64,000 nucleotides of DNA from Herbidospora mongoliensis (lineage in GTDB: Bacteria > Actinomycetota > Actinomycetes > Streptosporangiales > Streptosporangiaceae), in assembly GCF_001570545.1 (NCBI RefSeq), contig NZ_BBXD01000028.1, positions 56,157 through 120,156 of the forward strand, written 5' to 3'. Made by a program: the position numbers and the translations under genes. Below, in pieces: positions 42,711-51,765 of the stretch (the stretch's first letter is position 1; the number at the start of each line of letters is the position of its first letter). A model generated the notes under the pieces. That model did not search any database. It saw only the letters and a list, made by a program, of their open reading frames with translations, and was not told where the DNA came from.

Positions 42711-44018
42711 ATGCAACGACCGTGGAAAAGCGCACTGAAGATCATCACCGCCACGTCGGCGGCGGCCGCACTCATGCTCGCCTCGGCATGCGGCGGGGAC
42801 GACGCCACCGAGGGCAACGCGACCGGTGAGGTCACCGGCGCGATCGACGTCTGGATGGGCGACCCGATCGGCGCCACCCAGCAGCCGACGATCATCCAGC
42901 TCGCCAAGGACTACGAGGCCGCCCACGCCGGCACCAAGGTCAACCTCAGGTTCCTCGGCGCCGACGCGCACAAGACCTACCTGACCAGCATCGCCGGCGG
43001 CACCGTGCCGTGTGTCGCCCTCATCGGCAACACGTGGAGCCCGGAGTTCGCCGGTCTCCAGGCCCTGGAGCCGATCGCGCAGGACCCGGCGACGATGAAG
43101 GGCGTCTACACCCAGAGCATGATCGACTCGACCGTGCTCGGCGGCGTCTCGTACGCGGTGCCCTACGACACCGGCGTCCGGGCGCTCATCTACCGCAAGG
43201 ACCTGTTCGACAAGGCGGGTCTGGCGGCTCCCAAGACCTGGGACGAGGTGCTCAGCTCCGCGACGACCGTGCAGAAGGACAACCCGGGCGTCAACGGCTT
43301 CGGCATCATCGGCGGCAACCAGTGGTACTGGCTGCCGATGATCTGGAACTGGGGCGGCGAGATCGCCGTCCAGGAGGGAAGCGCCTGGAAGGCCAAGGTC
43401 GACTCGCCCGAGGCGGTCGCGGCCTTCACCTTCTACGCCGACCTGCTGACCAAACACAAGCTGGCCCCGGCGGGGGCGGCCACCTGGCAGGGCGCCGACG
43501 CCTCCAAGGCGTTCGCGCTCGGGCAGATCGGCATGATGGTCGGCGGTTCGTGGGACCTGAAGACGATCCTCGCGCAGAACCCCGGAATGGAGCAGCAGCT
43601 CGCCACCGCGCCGCTGCCCGCCGGTCCCGGCGGCAACAACGACACCTTCGCGGGCGGCAGCAACCTGGCCATCTTCAAGGGGTGTGACAACAAGGCGACC
43701 GCCAAGAGCTTTGTGGACTTCCTGATGAAGACCGAGAACCTCGTGCCGGTCACCACCAAGATCGGTCTCCTCCCGGCGACCGTCGACGCCCTGGAGAAGG
43801 AGCGCACCAGCGGTTCGTTCTCCACCCCGCTGCTGCAGGCCTACGCCGAGCAGGCGCCGAGCACCCGCTCGATTCCGCCGGTGGCCACGTGGGGCAAGGT
43901 CGAGGGCACCGGGGCCATCGTCAACGCCATGCAGGCGATCATGAACGGGCAGCAGACGCCCGAAGCGGCCATGAAGGAACTGGCCTCGCAGATTGACGCC
44001 GCGATCGGACAGCAATGA
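42711..44018 (+). CDS. Sugar ABC transporter substrate-binding lipoprotein
   Basis: The ATG at 42711 follows AGGAG. The 435-residue protein has a lipoprotein signal (KIITATSAAAALMLASAC), so the mature protein is anchored through the Cys. The family-1 solute-binding fold is clear: LAKDYEAAHAGTKVNLRFLG, SYAVPYDTGVRALIYRKDLFDKAGL, KTWDEVL and FAGGSNLAIFKG. It binds a mono- or oligosaccharide. The first permease overlaps its stop (ATGA). The 89-bp gap before it shows no terminator or operator. Confidence 0.92.
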   Translation: MQRPWKSALKIITATSAAAALMLASACGGDDATEGNATGEVTGAIDVWMGDPIGATQQPTIIQLAKDYEAAHAGTKVNLRFLGADAHKTYLTSIAGGTVPCVALIGNTWSPEFAGLQALEPIAQDPATMKGVYTQSMIDSTVLGGVSYAVPYDTGVRALIYRKDLFDKAGLAAPKTWDEVLSSATTVQKDNPGVNGFGIIGGNQWYWLPMIWNWGGEIAVQEGSAWKAKVDSPEAVAAFTFYADLLTKHKLAPAGAATWQGADASKAFALGQIGMMVGGSWDLKTILAQNPGMEQQLATAPLPAGPGGNNDTFAGGSNLAIFKGCDNKATAKSFVDFLMKTENLVPVTTKIGLLPATVDALEKERTSGSFSTPLLQAYAEQAPSTRSIPPVATWGKVEGTGAIVNAMQAIMNGQQTPEAAMKELASQIDAAIGQQ

Positions 44019-44947
44019 CCTCTACCACCACCGGGCGGGCGCGGCACGAGGTCGTGCCCGCCCGGGCAGGTCTGAGATGGGACCGCTTCGGACTCCCCAG
44101 CCTGCTGCTCGCCCCACTCCTGGCCGTGATCCTGGGAGTGGTCGGCTACCCCATCGTGCGGACCGTCTGGCTCTCCTTCCACGAGGGCGAATACCTGATG
44201 ACCGGCGCCTTCAACGGCGTCGACAACTACACGGAGATCTTCGGCGACCCCTACTTCCTCGCCGCGCTCCTCCGGACGACGATCTTCGCGGTCGTCTGCG
44301 TGCTCTGCACGCTGCTGATCAGCCTGGCCATCGCCCTGGTCCTGGACGCGGGCTCGTGGGTGGCCAGGATCGTGACGGTGGTGGTGCTGCTGCCGTGGGC
44401 GATGCCCCGGGTGGCCAGCGGCATCATCTTCAAGTGGATGTTCAACGACCAGTACGGCATCGCCAACTGGTTGCTGGTCTCCCTCGGGTTCGAGCAGTTC
44501 AAGGGCTACGCCTGGTTCAACGACGGGTTCGCCTCGCTGGTCGCCATCACGATCGCCGTGGTCTGGCACTCGGTGCCGTTCATCGCGATCTCGATGCTGG
44601 CCGGGCTCCGCGCGACGCGCGGTGAGGTGCTGGAAGCGGCCCGCGTCGACGGCGCGAGCTTCTACCAGCAGCTGATCAGGGTCCGGCTGCCGATGATGAA
44701 GCCGCTGCTCGTCATCCTCGGCGTGATGTCGACGATCTTCGCCTACCAGTCGTTCGACCACTTCCTGGTGATGACCACGCCGCCCGGCGGGCCGAGCCAC
44801 AGCACCGAGGTGCTGTCGCTGCTGACCTGGCTGCAGGCGTTCACCGTGCTCGACCAGGGGGTCGCGGCGGCGATGGCGGTCGTCACGTTCGTGCTGCTGG
44901 CCGCGATCACCGCGATCTACGTGAAGCTGTCGAAGGAGGGCGCGTGA
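44015..44947 (+). CDS. Sugar ABC transporter permease (MalF type)
   Basis: This 310-residue protein has six or more predicted transmembrane helices and the cytoplasmic EAA loop EVLEAARVDGASFYQQLIRV that contacts the ATPase. It starts inside the binding-protein stop codon and overlaps the next permease by 4 nt. It forms the translocation channel with that permease. Confidence 0.92.
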   Translation: MTSTTTGRARHEVVPARAGLRWDRFGLPSLLLAPLLAVILGVVGYPIVRTVWLSFHEGEYLMTGAFNGVDNYTEIFGDPYFLAALLRTTIFAVVCVLCTLLISLAIALVLDAGSWVARIVTVVVLLPWAMPRVASGIIFKWMFNDQYGIANWLLVSLGFEQFKGYAWFNDGFASLVAITIAVVWHSVPFIAISMLAGLRATRGEVLEAARVDGASFYQQLIRVRLPMMKPLLVILGVMSTIFAYQSFDHFLVMTTPPGGPSHSTEVLSLLTWLQAFTVLDQGVAAAMAVVTFVLLAAITAIYVKLSKEGA

Positions 44948-45759
44948 CCCGGAAACTGATCGTCTATCCGGCGATGGTGGTCATCTGCCTGGTGGCGCTC
45001 TTCCCGTTCTTCTGGATGATCATCACCTCGCTCAAGCCGGACACCGAGATCTTCACGGTGACGCCGCAGTTCATCCCGCACGAGCCGATCCTGTCGCGGT
45101 ACACGGCGCTGTTCTCTGGGGCCATCCCGCGCCAGTTCCTCAACTCGCTGCTGGTCGCCGGGGCCACCACGATCATCACCGGGCTGATCGCGCTACTGGC
45201 GGGCTACGCGCTGGCCCGGTTCAACGTCCCGATGAAGCGCTATCTGCTGATCGTGATCCTGTCGATCCAGATGCTGCCGCAGACGGTTCTGGTCATCCCG
45301 CTGTTCACGGTGCTGCGCACCACCGATCTGCTCGGTACGTATCAGGGCCTCGTCCTGTCGCACCTGGCGCTGACGGTGGGGCTGGCGACGTACATGCTGC
45401 GGAGTTTCTTCATGGACATCCCGGTCTCCCTGGAGGAGTCGGCGATGGTCGACGGGGCCTCGCGGATGAAGGCCGTCAGGCTCGTCGTGTTCCCGCTGGT
45501 CTGGCCGGGGCTGGCGGCCAGTTCGATCTACGGGTTCATCACGTCGTGGAACGAGTTGATGTTCTCGGCGACGTACATGCAGCAGTCGTCCAGGGAGACG
45601 CTCCCGGTCGCGCTGCAGCAGTTCTTCTCCAGTTACTACTCCGACTGGGGCGGCGTCATGGCGGCCAGCGTGATCTTCACGATCCCGGTCGTCGTGTTCT
45701 TCCTGCTGGTCCAGAAGCGCCTCATGCAGGGCATGGTCGCCGGCGCGGTCAAGGGTTGA
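44944..45759 (+). CDS. Sugar ABC transporter permease (MalG type)
   Basis: This 271-residue protein has about six transmembrane helices and the EAA motif LEESAMVDGASRMKAVRLVV. The GTG start overlaps the previous stop. No ATP-binding subunit follows. Actinobacterial sugar importers of this type commonly borrow a shared MsiK-like ATPase encoded elsewhere, so its absence does not mean the system is broken. Confidence 0.92.
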   Translation: MTRKLIVYPAMVVICLVALFPFFWMIITSLKPDTEIFTVTPQFIPHEPILSRYTALFSGAIPRQFLNSLLVAGATTIITGLIALLAGYALARFNVPMKRYLLIVILSIQMLPQTVLVIPLFTVLRTTDLLGTYQGLVLSHLALTVGLATYMLRSFFMDIPVSLEESAMVDGASRMKAVRLVVFPLVWPGLAASSIYGFITSWNELMFSATYMQQSSRETLPVALQQFFSSYYSDWGGVMAASVIFTIPVVVFFLLVQKRLMQGMVAGAVKG

Positions 45760-45775
45760 GAAAGGGTTCTGTCTG

Positions 45776-46888
45776 ATGTTGAAGCTCGGGGTTCTCGGGG
45801 TCGGGGCGATCGCCACGGTCGGCTACGGAGTGCTGCCCAACCTGCACCACATCGCCGACAAAGTGGAGCTGGTCGCGCTCTGCGACCCGGTGGAGGAACG
45901 CACCGCCGCGGCGGCGAAGGAGTTCGGGGCTCGCGAGACCTACGCGACGCTCGACGAGATGCTCGACGAGTCGGACATCGACCTCGTGCTCAACCTGACG
46001 CCCATCCCCGCCCACGGGGCCACCTCACTCAAGATCCTGGAAGCGGGCAAGCACCTGGCGACCGAGAAGCCGCTGGCCACCACGATGGAGGACGCCGACG
46101 CGCTCATCGAACTGGCCTCCGCGACCGGCCGCAAGATCGTCTGCTCGCCGCCCAACATGCTCTACCCGAGCCGGATCGAGGCCGCCCGGCTGATCCGCGA
46201 GGGGATCATCGGCAAGGTCGCCTTCGCCAAGGTCCGGGCCAGCCACGGCGGCCCCGCCTCGATGATGAACTGGCCGACCGACCCGTCGTGGTTCTACCAG
46301 GAGGGTTCCGGGCCGCTGTTCGACGTCGGCGTCTACGGCATCCACGAGATGCTCGGCCTGCTCGGCCCGGCCAAGCGGGTGACCGCGTTCTCCGGCATCA
46401 CCGAGCCGACTCGCACGGTGCGCTCCGGCCCGTACGCCGGCAAGGAGATCACCGTCACCACCGACGACAACACCCTGATCATGCTCGACTTCGGCGGCGG
46501 CACCTTCGCGGTCGTCGACGGCACCTTCAACGTCAACGCCGCCAAGGGCCCCCGCCTGGAGGTCTTCGGCCGCAAGGGCACCCTGAACCTGCCCAACAAC
46601 CTGCCGGTGAACGGCGGCCGGGGCATCGACCTGTTCCTGCTGGAGGCCGCCGCCGGGCTGAGCGGCTGGGTCGACCTCGACCTCGCCCACCTGGAGCCCG
46701 CCCAGCAGCGCGTCGACAAGCTGCGCCGGGCGCTGCTCGTCGACCATTTGGCCGACGTGGTGAACGGCACCGCAGAGGAGGTCATGGGCGGCGACGTCGC
46801 CCGGCACGCCCTGGAGATCATGCTGAAGGCGCACGAATCGGCCAGGACCGGCCAGGCCCTGGAGCTGACGACCACGTTCAGCTGGTAG
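45776..46888 (+). CDS. Gfo/Idh/MocA-family oxidoreductase
   Basis: This 370-residue protein has the NAD(P)-binding start [18 protein letters not shown] and the conserved EKP loop ([15 protein letters not shown]). Its C-terminal alpha/beta domain contains [16 protein letters not shown], where the family catalytic Asp/His lies. It oxidises or epimerises sugars and inositols. It is the final gene of the island. Its stop overlaps the convergent SpoIIE phosphatase gene by 11 bp. Confidence 0.9.
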   Translation: MLKLGVLGVGAIATVGYGVLPNLHHIADKVELVALCDPVEERTAAAAKEFGARETYATLDEMLDESDIDLVLNLTPIPAHGATSLKILEAGKHLATEKPLATTMEDADALIELASATGRKIVCSPPNMLYPSRIEAARLIREGIIGKVAFAKVRASHGGPASMMNWPTDPSWFYQEGSGPLFDVGVYGIHEMLGLLGPAKRVTAFSGITEPTRTVRSGPYAGKEITVTTDDNTLIMLDFGGGTFAVVDGTFNVNAAKGPRLEVFGRKGTLNLPNNLPVNGGRGIDLFLLEAAAGLSGWVDLDLAHLEPAQQRVDKLRRALLVDHLADVVNGTAEEVMGGDVARHALEIMLKAHESARTGQALELTTTFSW

Positions 46889-48143
46889 CGACGACCAGCA
46901 GGGCGATGTCGTCTTCGTGGGCGCGGACGTCGACCAGCGCGTCGACCAGCCGGTCGGCGACCGCGTCGAGGTCGCCTTGGTCGCGGGTGGCCCGCCAGAC
47001 CGTTTTCAGCCTGGCCATCCCGGCGTCGATCGGCCGGTCGCGGCGCTCCACCAGGCCGTCGGTGTAGAGGAGCAGGCGGGTTCCGGCCGGGAAGGCGACC
47101 TTGTGCTCGACGTAGTTGTAGTCGACCACGCCCAGCGGCGGTCCGGCGCCCTCGTCGAGGAAGGTGCAGGGACCGCCGGGCGCGTCGAGCAGCATCGGGA
47201 GCTGACCGGCGTTGGCCCAGGTCAGGGTGGCGGCGTCGGTGTCGTACACGGCGAGCAGGCAGGTCACCAGGCGGGCGCGGTCGGCGGCCCGGAGCACCAC
47301 GGCCGCCTGGCGCAGGATCTCGCCCGGCGACATGTGGCTGACTGCCAGCGCCCGGACGGCGGTCCGCATCTGGCCCATCACGGCGGCGGCCTGGATGCCT
47401 TTGCCCATGACGTCGCCGACCACGAGCGCGACCCGGCTCTCGTCGATCGGGATGAGGTCGACCCAGTCGCCGCCGACGTCGATGCCCCGTGCCGGGTAGT
47501 AACGCCAGGCCTGTCGCAGACCGCTGAACCGCGGCAACGGGGAGAGCAGGCTGCGCTGGAGCTCCACGGCGGCGTCGCGGTGGCGCTGGTAGAGGCGGGC
47601 GTTGTCCATGGCGACGGCGGCCTGCGCGGCCACACCGGAGGCGAGCTGCTCGTGGCGGCCGGTGAACATGCCCACCTCGGGGTGGCCGAAGAAGAACCCG
47701 CCGAGCACCTCGCCCGACGGCGAGATCACCGGCACGGCCAGGTAGCTGCGCACGTCGAGATGGCCCTCGGGCATGCCGTGGTAGGGCGGGTTCTGGCCGT
47801 AGCGGGCATCCGCCCGCACGTCGTGCATCCGGATGACGCCCTCGCCCTGGAACGTGGGGTCGAAGACCTTCGTGTTCCGCGGCATGGGGAACCGTTCGAA
47901 GGCCTCGCGGGGGACGCCGGAGAGCACGTACAGGAAGTAGCTCTGGCCGTTCATGTCGTAGGTGTTGTAGAAGAACGAGCCGAAGGCCGCGCCGGTGAGA
48001 GAGGTCGCGGCGTCGCAGGCGGTCTGCACGATCCTCGGCAGGTCGAGGTCGGCGGCCAGCGCGCGGCCGACCTCATGGAGCGTCTCGACCAGCCGGGTCT
48101 CCTCCTGGAGCCGGGCGATCAGGTCGTCGAGCTCGTCGGTCAT
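46878..48143 (-). CDS. GAF-domain SpoIIE (PP2C) protein phosphatase
   Basis: This 421-residue soluble protein has a GAF sensor domain at about 15-185 and a SpoIIE-type PP2C domain at about 200-415, with metal ligands in [17 protein letters not shown] and YTDGLVE and the final EDDIALLVV. Such phosphatases dephosphorylate an anti-sigma-factor antagonist. It overlaps the stop of the upstream HATPase-STAS gene (ATGA), which very likely encodes its partner. The signal sensed by the GAF domain is unknown. Confidence 0.9.
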   Translation of the reverse strand: MTDELDDLIARLQEETRLVETLHEVGRALAADLDLPRIVQTACDAATSLTGAAFGSFFYNTYDMNGQSYFLYVLSGVPREAFERFPMPRNTKVFDPTFQGEGVIRMHDVRADARYGQNPPYHGMPEGHLDVRSYLAVPVISPSGEVLGGFFFGHPEVGMFTGRHEQLASGVAAQAAVAMDNARLYQRHRDAAVELQRSLLSPLPRFSGLRQAWRYYPARGIDVGGDWVDLIPIDESRVALVVGDVMGKGIQAAAVMGQMRTAVRALAVSHMSPGEILRQAAVVLRAADRARLVTCLLAVYDTDAATLTWANAGQLPMLLDAPGGPCTFLDEGAGPPLGVVDYNYVEHKVAFPAGTRLLLYTDGLVERRDRPIDAGMARLKTVWRATRDQGDLDAVADRLVDALVDVRAHEDDIALLVVATS

Positions 48144-48931
48144 GAGCCGGCCCGATGTTCGGACAGGAGGTTCAACGCCTCCTCAGCGTTGTCGCGGACG
48201 GCCAGCACGGTGAGGCTCCCGGTCAGCCGGAGCAGCCGGTCGATCGGCCCCGTCACCCCGGCCAGCACCAGCAGCCCGCCGAGTTCCCTGGCCGCGACCG
48301 TGGACATGAGCAGCACCCGCAGCCCGCTGGAGTCACAGAACCCGACCCCGGAGAGATCGGCCGCGATGAACGGACGGCCGGAGCTCAGCAGATCGCTGAC
48401 CACCGCCTGGAGCTGCGGCGAGGTGATCGCGTCGAGGTCGCCGGAGACGGTCAGCAACGGCCCCGCCGGTCGCTGGGTCACGGCCACGCCGAGACGCTGC
48501 TGCGCGCCGCCCCGGGGCTTGATCCCCGTGCCCTCGTGGACGCTCATGCGCATCTCCACCCGGGAGCCGCCGTCGCCCTGCTCGATCGTGAGCCCGTCGC
48601 AGACCTCGCTCATCAGCCACAGCCCGAAGCCGCGCCGACCGTCGAGCGAGGGCCGGGAGGGGCTGAGATGGGCGGGGGTGAGCCGCCCGGCCGGGTCGTT
48701 CACCTCGACGATGACCTGGCCCTCTTCCACCCAGATTCGGACGGTGCCGTGCCCGTCTCCGTGTTCGAGGACGTTGACGACCGCCTCGTTCGCGGCGAAG
48801 ACGAGATCGTGAAGCCGGGGCCCGGCAAGCCCGGCGCCAGAGGCGAACGCGTCGATGCGGTCGCGCATCGAACCGACGTCGTCGGTGATCGGCCAGGCCC
48901 CGGGCAGACTCATGGGCACCTCAACGAACAT
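48140..48931 (-). CDS. Anti-sigma kinase (HATPase) fused to STAS antagonist domain
   Basis: Numbered from the ATG at 48931 (a second ATG at 48913 has GAGGTG close upstream), the product has 263 residues. Residues 15-135 are an RsbW-like ATPase with N-box [22 protein letters not shown] and the G2 loop [12 protein letters not shown]. Residues 145-263 are a STAS domain with the phospho-acceptor Ser201 in [11 protein letters not shown]. RsbW and RsbV functions are usually separate proteins, so the fusion gives a kinase joined to its own type of substrate. It is coupled to the downstream SpoIIE phosphatase, forming a phosphorylation/dephosphorylation pair that may control a sigma factor encoded elsewhere. 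Confidence 0.88.
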   Translation of the reverse strand: MFVEVPMSLPGAWPITDDVGSMRDRIDAFASGAGLAGPRLHDLVFAANEAVVNVLEHGDGHGTVRIWVEEGQVIVEVNDPAGRLTPAHLSPSRPSLDGRRGFGLWLMSEVCDGLTIEQGDGGSRVEMRMSVHEGTGIKPRGGAQQRLGVAVTQRPAGPLLTVSGDLDAITSPQLQAVVSDLLSSGRPFIAADLSGVGFCDSSGLRVLLMSTVAARELGGLLVLAGVTGPIDRLLRLTGSLTVLAVRDNAEEALNLLSEHRAGS

Positions 48932-48963
48932 CGCACCATTCTTCGAGGGTATCGCGCACTTCG

Positions 48964-49557
48964 TCACCGCACCCGAATCCCTGTCAGGACAATGGCCGCC
49001 AAGTCCTCGGCGAACCCCTCGGGAACGGCCCCCGGCCCCCTCAGGGTGACCTCGTGACAGGCCCCGATGATCATCGTTGCGGCGGCCTCGACGGGTGCGC
49101 CCGGAGCTATCTCCCCCGCTGCCAGCCGCCTTTTCAGATAGGCGGCCAGCTGGTCGCGCAGGCCCTGTCCGCCCGCGGCCGGGTTGCCGAGCCCGACGAA
49201 CCGTTCGAGCACCGCCGGCGCCAGGTTCACGAAGGCCGGCACGATCTCCCGGTGCAGATCAAGAGCCCTTTTCGTGTACGCCACCAGCGCCACGTCCACC
49301 GCCTCGTCATCGGCGGGCAGCGGTGGCAGACCCCGTTCGACGGCCTTGACGTGACCGTGCAGCCCGAGGGCGAGAAGCTCCTCCTTGTCGGTGAAGTGGT
49401 TGTAGAGCACCCCCGTCGCCACCCGCGCCTCGCGGGCGATCTCGCGGACGGTCAGCCCGGCCGTGCCACGCCGGGCGATCAGCCGGGTGGCGGTCTCGAC
49501 CAGGTGGTCACGCAGATCCCGGCCGTCGCCCACCGCCTCCGCCCGGCGCGGTGACAT
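48964..49557 (-). CDS. TetR-family transcriptional regulator
   Basis: The ATG at 49557 shares its A with the stop of the upstream methyltransferase (TGATG); a longer frame would add an Arg-rich non-coding-like leader. The 197-residue protein has the TetR HTH VREIAREARVATGVLYNHF and a helical ligand domain. It is the second gene of a two-gene operon with the methyltransferase, and the tandem palindromes in front of that operon are probably its operators. Confidence 0.88.
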   Translation of the reverse strand: MSPRRAEAVGDGRDLRDHLVETATRLIARRGTAGLTVREIAREARVATGVLYNHFTDKEELLALGLHGHVKAVERGLPPLPADDEAVDVALVAYTKRALDLHREIVPAFVNLAPAVLERFVGLGNPAAGGQGLRDQLAAYLKRRLAAGEIAPGAPVEAAATMIIGACHEVTLRGPGAVPEGFAEDLAAIVLTGIRVR

Positions 49558-50330
49558 CACGGCCGCACCGCGCTGACCAGCAGCGCCTCCCCGTTGAGCA
49601 GCACACCGCCTGCGGTCTCGAACGTCCGCAGCGCCGGGAGCATCCGCTCGGCCGCGCCGTCGCCGGCGTTGTGGCGCACGGGTCCCCACGCGGCCAGGAA
49701 GGAGGCCGCGTCGGCGGCGTCGGCGCCCCAGTTCTGCGGCGCGTCGACCGGACGGGTGACGACACCGGTGAATCCGGCCGCCGTGAGGACGCGCTCGACG
49801 GTCTCGGCCTCACCCAGCGCGAGCGGGCCGGTGCCCGGTGGCGCTTCGGGGAAGCCCAGGGCCGCGACCACCCGGGCGAGGTCGCCGTAGCCGCGCAGCG
49901 ACAGGAAGGTGAGCCGCCCACCCGGGGTCAGCGCCCGGCCGATGTTGGCGAAGGCGGCGACGGGATCGCCGAAGAACATGATCCCGAACCTGCTGACGGC
50001 CAGATCGAACGACGAGCCGGGGAACGGGTGGACCTGGGCGTCGCCGTGGGTGAAGGCGACGTTGACCAGGTCCTTGGCGAGTTCACGCGCCGCGGCGAGC
50101 ATCGGCTCCGACAGGTCGACGCCTTCGGCCGACAGGGCTCTCGCCGCGGCCAGCCGGGTGGTCCGGCCGGTGCCGCAGCCGATGTCGAGGACGCGGTCAC
50201 CGGGTCTGACCGCGTCCAGGAGGAAGGGGTTGAAGGCGTCGTTCACGGCGTTGTAGCGGTCGTGGTGGGTGGCCCAGTGGACGCCCTCGTAGCCGTTCCA
50301 CGCTTCGGCCTGGTGGGTGTTGACGATCAC
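49557..50330 (-). CDS. Class I SAM-dependent methyltransferase
   Basis: This 257-residue protein has the conserved VLDIGCGTGRTTRLAAAR, then AEGVDLSEPMLAAARE, DLAVSRFGIMFFGDP and ALTPGGRLTFLSL, characteristic of small-molecule methyltransferases of the ubiE-like type. GTG start with AGGAGGAG upstream. It is co-transcribed with a TetR regulator whose start overlaps its stop. The substrate is likely related to the TetR ligand. Confidence 0.9.
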   Translation of the reverse strand: MIVNTHQAEAWNGYEGVHWATHHDRYNAVNDAFNPFLLDAVRPGDRVLDIGCGTGRTTRLAAARALSAEGVDLSEPMLAAARELAKDLVNVAFTHGDAQVHPFPGSSFDLAVSRFGIMFFGDPVAAFANIGRALTPGGRLTFLSLRGYGDLARVVAALGFPEAPPGTGPLALGEAETVERVLTAAGFTGVVTRPVDAPQNWGADAADAASFLAAWGPVRHNAGDGAAERMLPALRTFETAGGVLLNGEALLVSAVRP

Positions 50331-50341
50331 GTCTCCTCCTT

Positions 50342-50371
50342 ATGAACGTGTGTTCATGAACGTACGTTCAT
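50342..50371. promoter_or_regulatory. Two fused 16-bp TetR-type palindromes
   Basis: ATGAACGTGTGTTCAT (50342-50357, imperfect in its centre) and ATGAACGTACGTTCAT (50356-50371, perfect) overlap by the shared AT, with centres 14 bp apart. They lie 12 bp upstream of the methyltransferase start and 36 bp from the divergent glycosyltransferase start, so both genes could respond. Confidence 0.7.
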
Positions 50372-50406
50372 GGCGTGGGCCCGGTCAAGTGATATGAACT
50401 GTCGCC

Positions 50407-51726
50407 ATGACGATCGCTTTGACCGAGACGCCGGTTGAGTCGCCCACCTGGCGGTGGGCCGAGCCGGTGGTCGCCGTCGTCGCGTTGATCGTCGGGTTGT
50501 GGAACGTGTGGGTGCCGTCGTTCTGGCGGGACGAGTCGGTCTCCGCGCTGGCCGCCTCGCGGCCCATCGGCGAGCTGTGGGACCTGCTCGGCCAGATGGA
50601 CCGGGTGCACGCCCTCTACTACCTGCTGCTCCGGTCGGTGGCATGGATCTCCACGTCGGAGTTCGCGCTCCGGCTGCCCTCGGTGCTGGCCATGGCCGCC
50701 GCGGCCTACGGGATCGCCGCGATCGGGAGGCGGTTGGCCACCGCGCGGGCCGGGCTGCTGGCGGGGCTGGTGTTCACGGCTCTGCCGATGGTGACCCGGT
50801 ACGCGCAGGAGGTCAGGTCGTATGCCCTGGTGACGGCGCTGGCGGTGCTGGCGACCTGGTTGCTGGTGACCCGGCGGTCCCACATCCTGTACGCGGTCGT
50901 GATCGTGCTGCTGGGGTGGTGTCACGTCTACGGGCTGCTGCTGGTGGCGGCGCACGTGTTCATCGCGCCGGATCGCCGGCGGTTCCTCCAGGCCATGGGG
51001 ATCGTGGCCGCCGGGCTGATTCCGCTGGCGGTGCTGGCGGCCGGGCAGCGGGGCGTCCAGCTCGGGTGGTTGCGTCCGCCCACGTGGGCGGCGCCGCCGA
51101 CGCTCGCCCAGGAGGTCATGGGGAGCAAGTGGGGGATCATCCCGCTGCTGGCGCTGGCGGCCTTCGGGGCGCGGGGTGCGCTGGGCCGGGTGGCCGGGCC
51201 GTGGGCGCTGGTGATCCCGCTGTCGATGGTGATCTCGCTGGTCTATCCGATCTACAGCCCTCGTTACGTGCTGTTCGCGCTGCCCGGACTCGCCCTGCTG
51301 GCGGGGGCGGGGCTCGACCGGTTGCGGCCGAAGCCACTGGCGTGGATCGCGTTGGCGCTGCTGACCGCGTTGACGGTGCCCAAGCAGCTCTGGCTCCGGG
51401 CGCCCGATCATCGGCCCGACGATCTGCGGTCGATGGCCGCCGCGCTGCTCGAACGGCAGCGGCCCGGTGACGCGGTTCTGTACGTCGACCAGAACAACAA
51501 GTGGTTCGCAGCGGTCTATGAGGACGCGTACACGAATCTGATCGACATCACCCACACGCCCCTGGGGGACTACGACCGGGTCTGGGTGGTGTCCGGCGGG
51601 CGCAAGCACCAGAACAGCGCGTTCGTGGAGACCGATCAGAGCTATCTGGCCCTGCAGAAGCGGTACAAGGCCCGGTACTACAAGGACTTCGGTTACTCCT
51701 GGTTCGCCCTCTACGTACAGGAATAG
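50407..51726 (+). CDS. GT-C-type integral membrane glycosyltransferase (PMT/ArnT-like)
   Basis: This 439-residue polytopic protein has about nine predicted helices. The first long extracytoplasmic loop carries FWRDESVSALAA, the Asp42-Glu43 pair expected for polyprenyl-phosphate-sugar-dependent GT39-like enzymes. The C terminus is a soluble domain (from about VPKQLWLRAPDHRPD). It would transfer a sugar from a lipid donor to an envelope acceptor on the outer face. It starts the envelope-related stretch and is followed by a terminator. Confidence 0.8.
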   Translation: MTIALTETPVESPTWRWAEPVVAVVALIVGLWNVWVPSFWRDESVSALAASRPIGELWDLLGQMDRVHALYYLLLRSVAWISTSEFALRLPSVLAMAAAAYGIAAIGRRLATARAGLLAGLVFTALPMVTRYAQEVRSYALVTALAVLATWLLVTRRSHILYAVVIVLLGWCHVYGLLLVAAHVFIAPDRRRFLQAMGIVAAGLIPLAVLAAGQRGVQLGWLRPPTWAAPPTLAQEVMGSKWGIIPLLALAAFGARGALGRVAGPWALVIPLSMVISLVYPIYSPRYVLFALPGLALLAGAGLDRLRPKPLAWIALALLTALTVPKQLWLRAPDHRPDDLRSMAAALLERQRPGDAVLYVDQNNKWFAAVYEDAYTNLIDITHTPLGDYDRVWVVSGGRKHQNSAFVETDQSYLALQKRYKARYYKDFGYSWFALYVQE

Positions 51727-51730
51727 AAAA

Positions 51731-51753
51731 GGGCGCCTCGTTCGGAGGCGCCC
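51731..51753. terminator. Terminator between GT-C and choice-of-anchor genes
   Basis: A 9-bp stem (51731-51739 with 51745-51753) with a 5-nt loop lies between the two convergent stop codons, preceded by AAAA and followed by ATT. It probably acts for both genes. Confidence 0.75.
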
Positions 51754-51765
51754 ATTCTCAGAGAA

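Noticed and set aside
44944..45759. Missing ABC ATPase read as a broken transporter
   Set aside because: Actinobacterial sugar importers of this class commonly use a shared ATPase encoded elsewhere.
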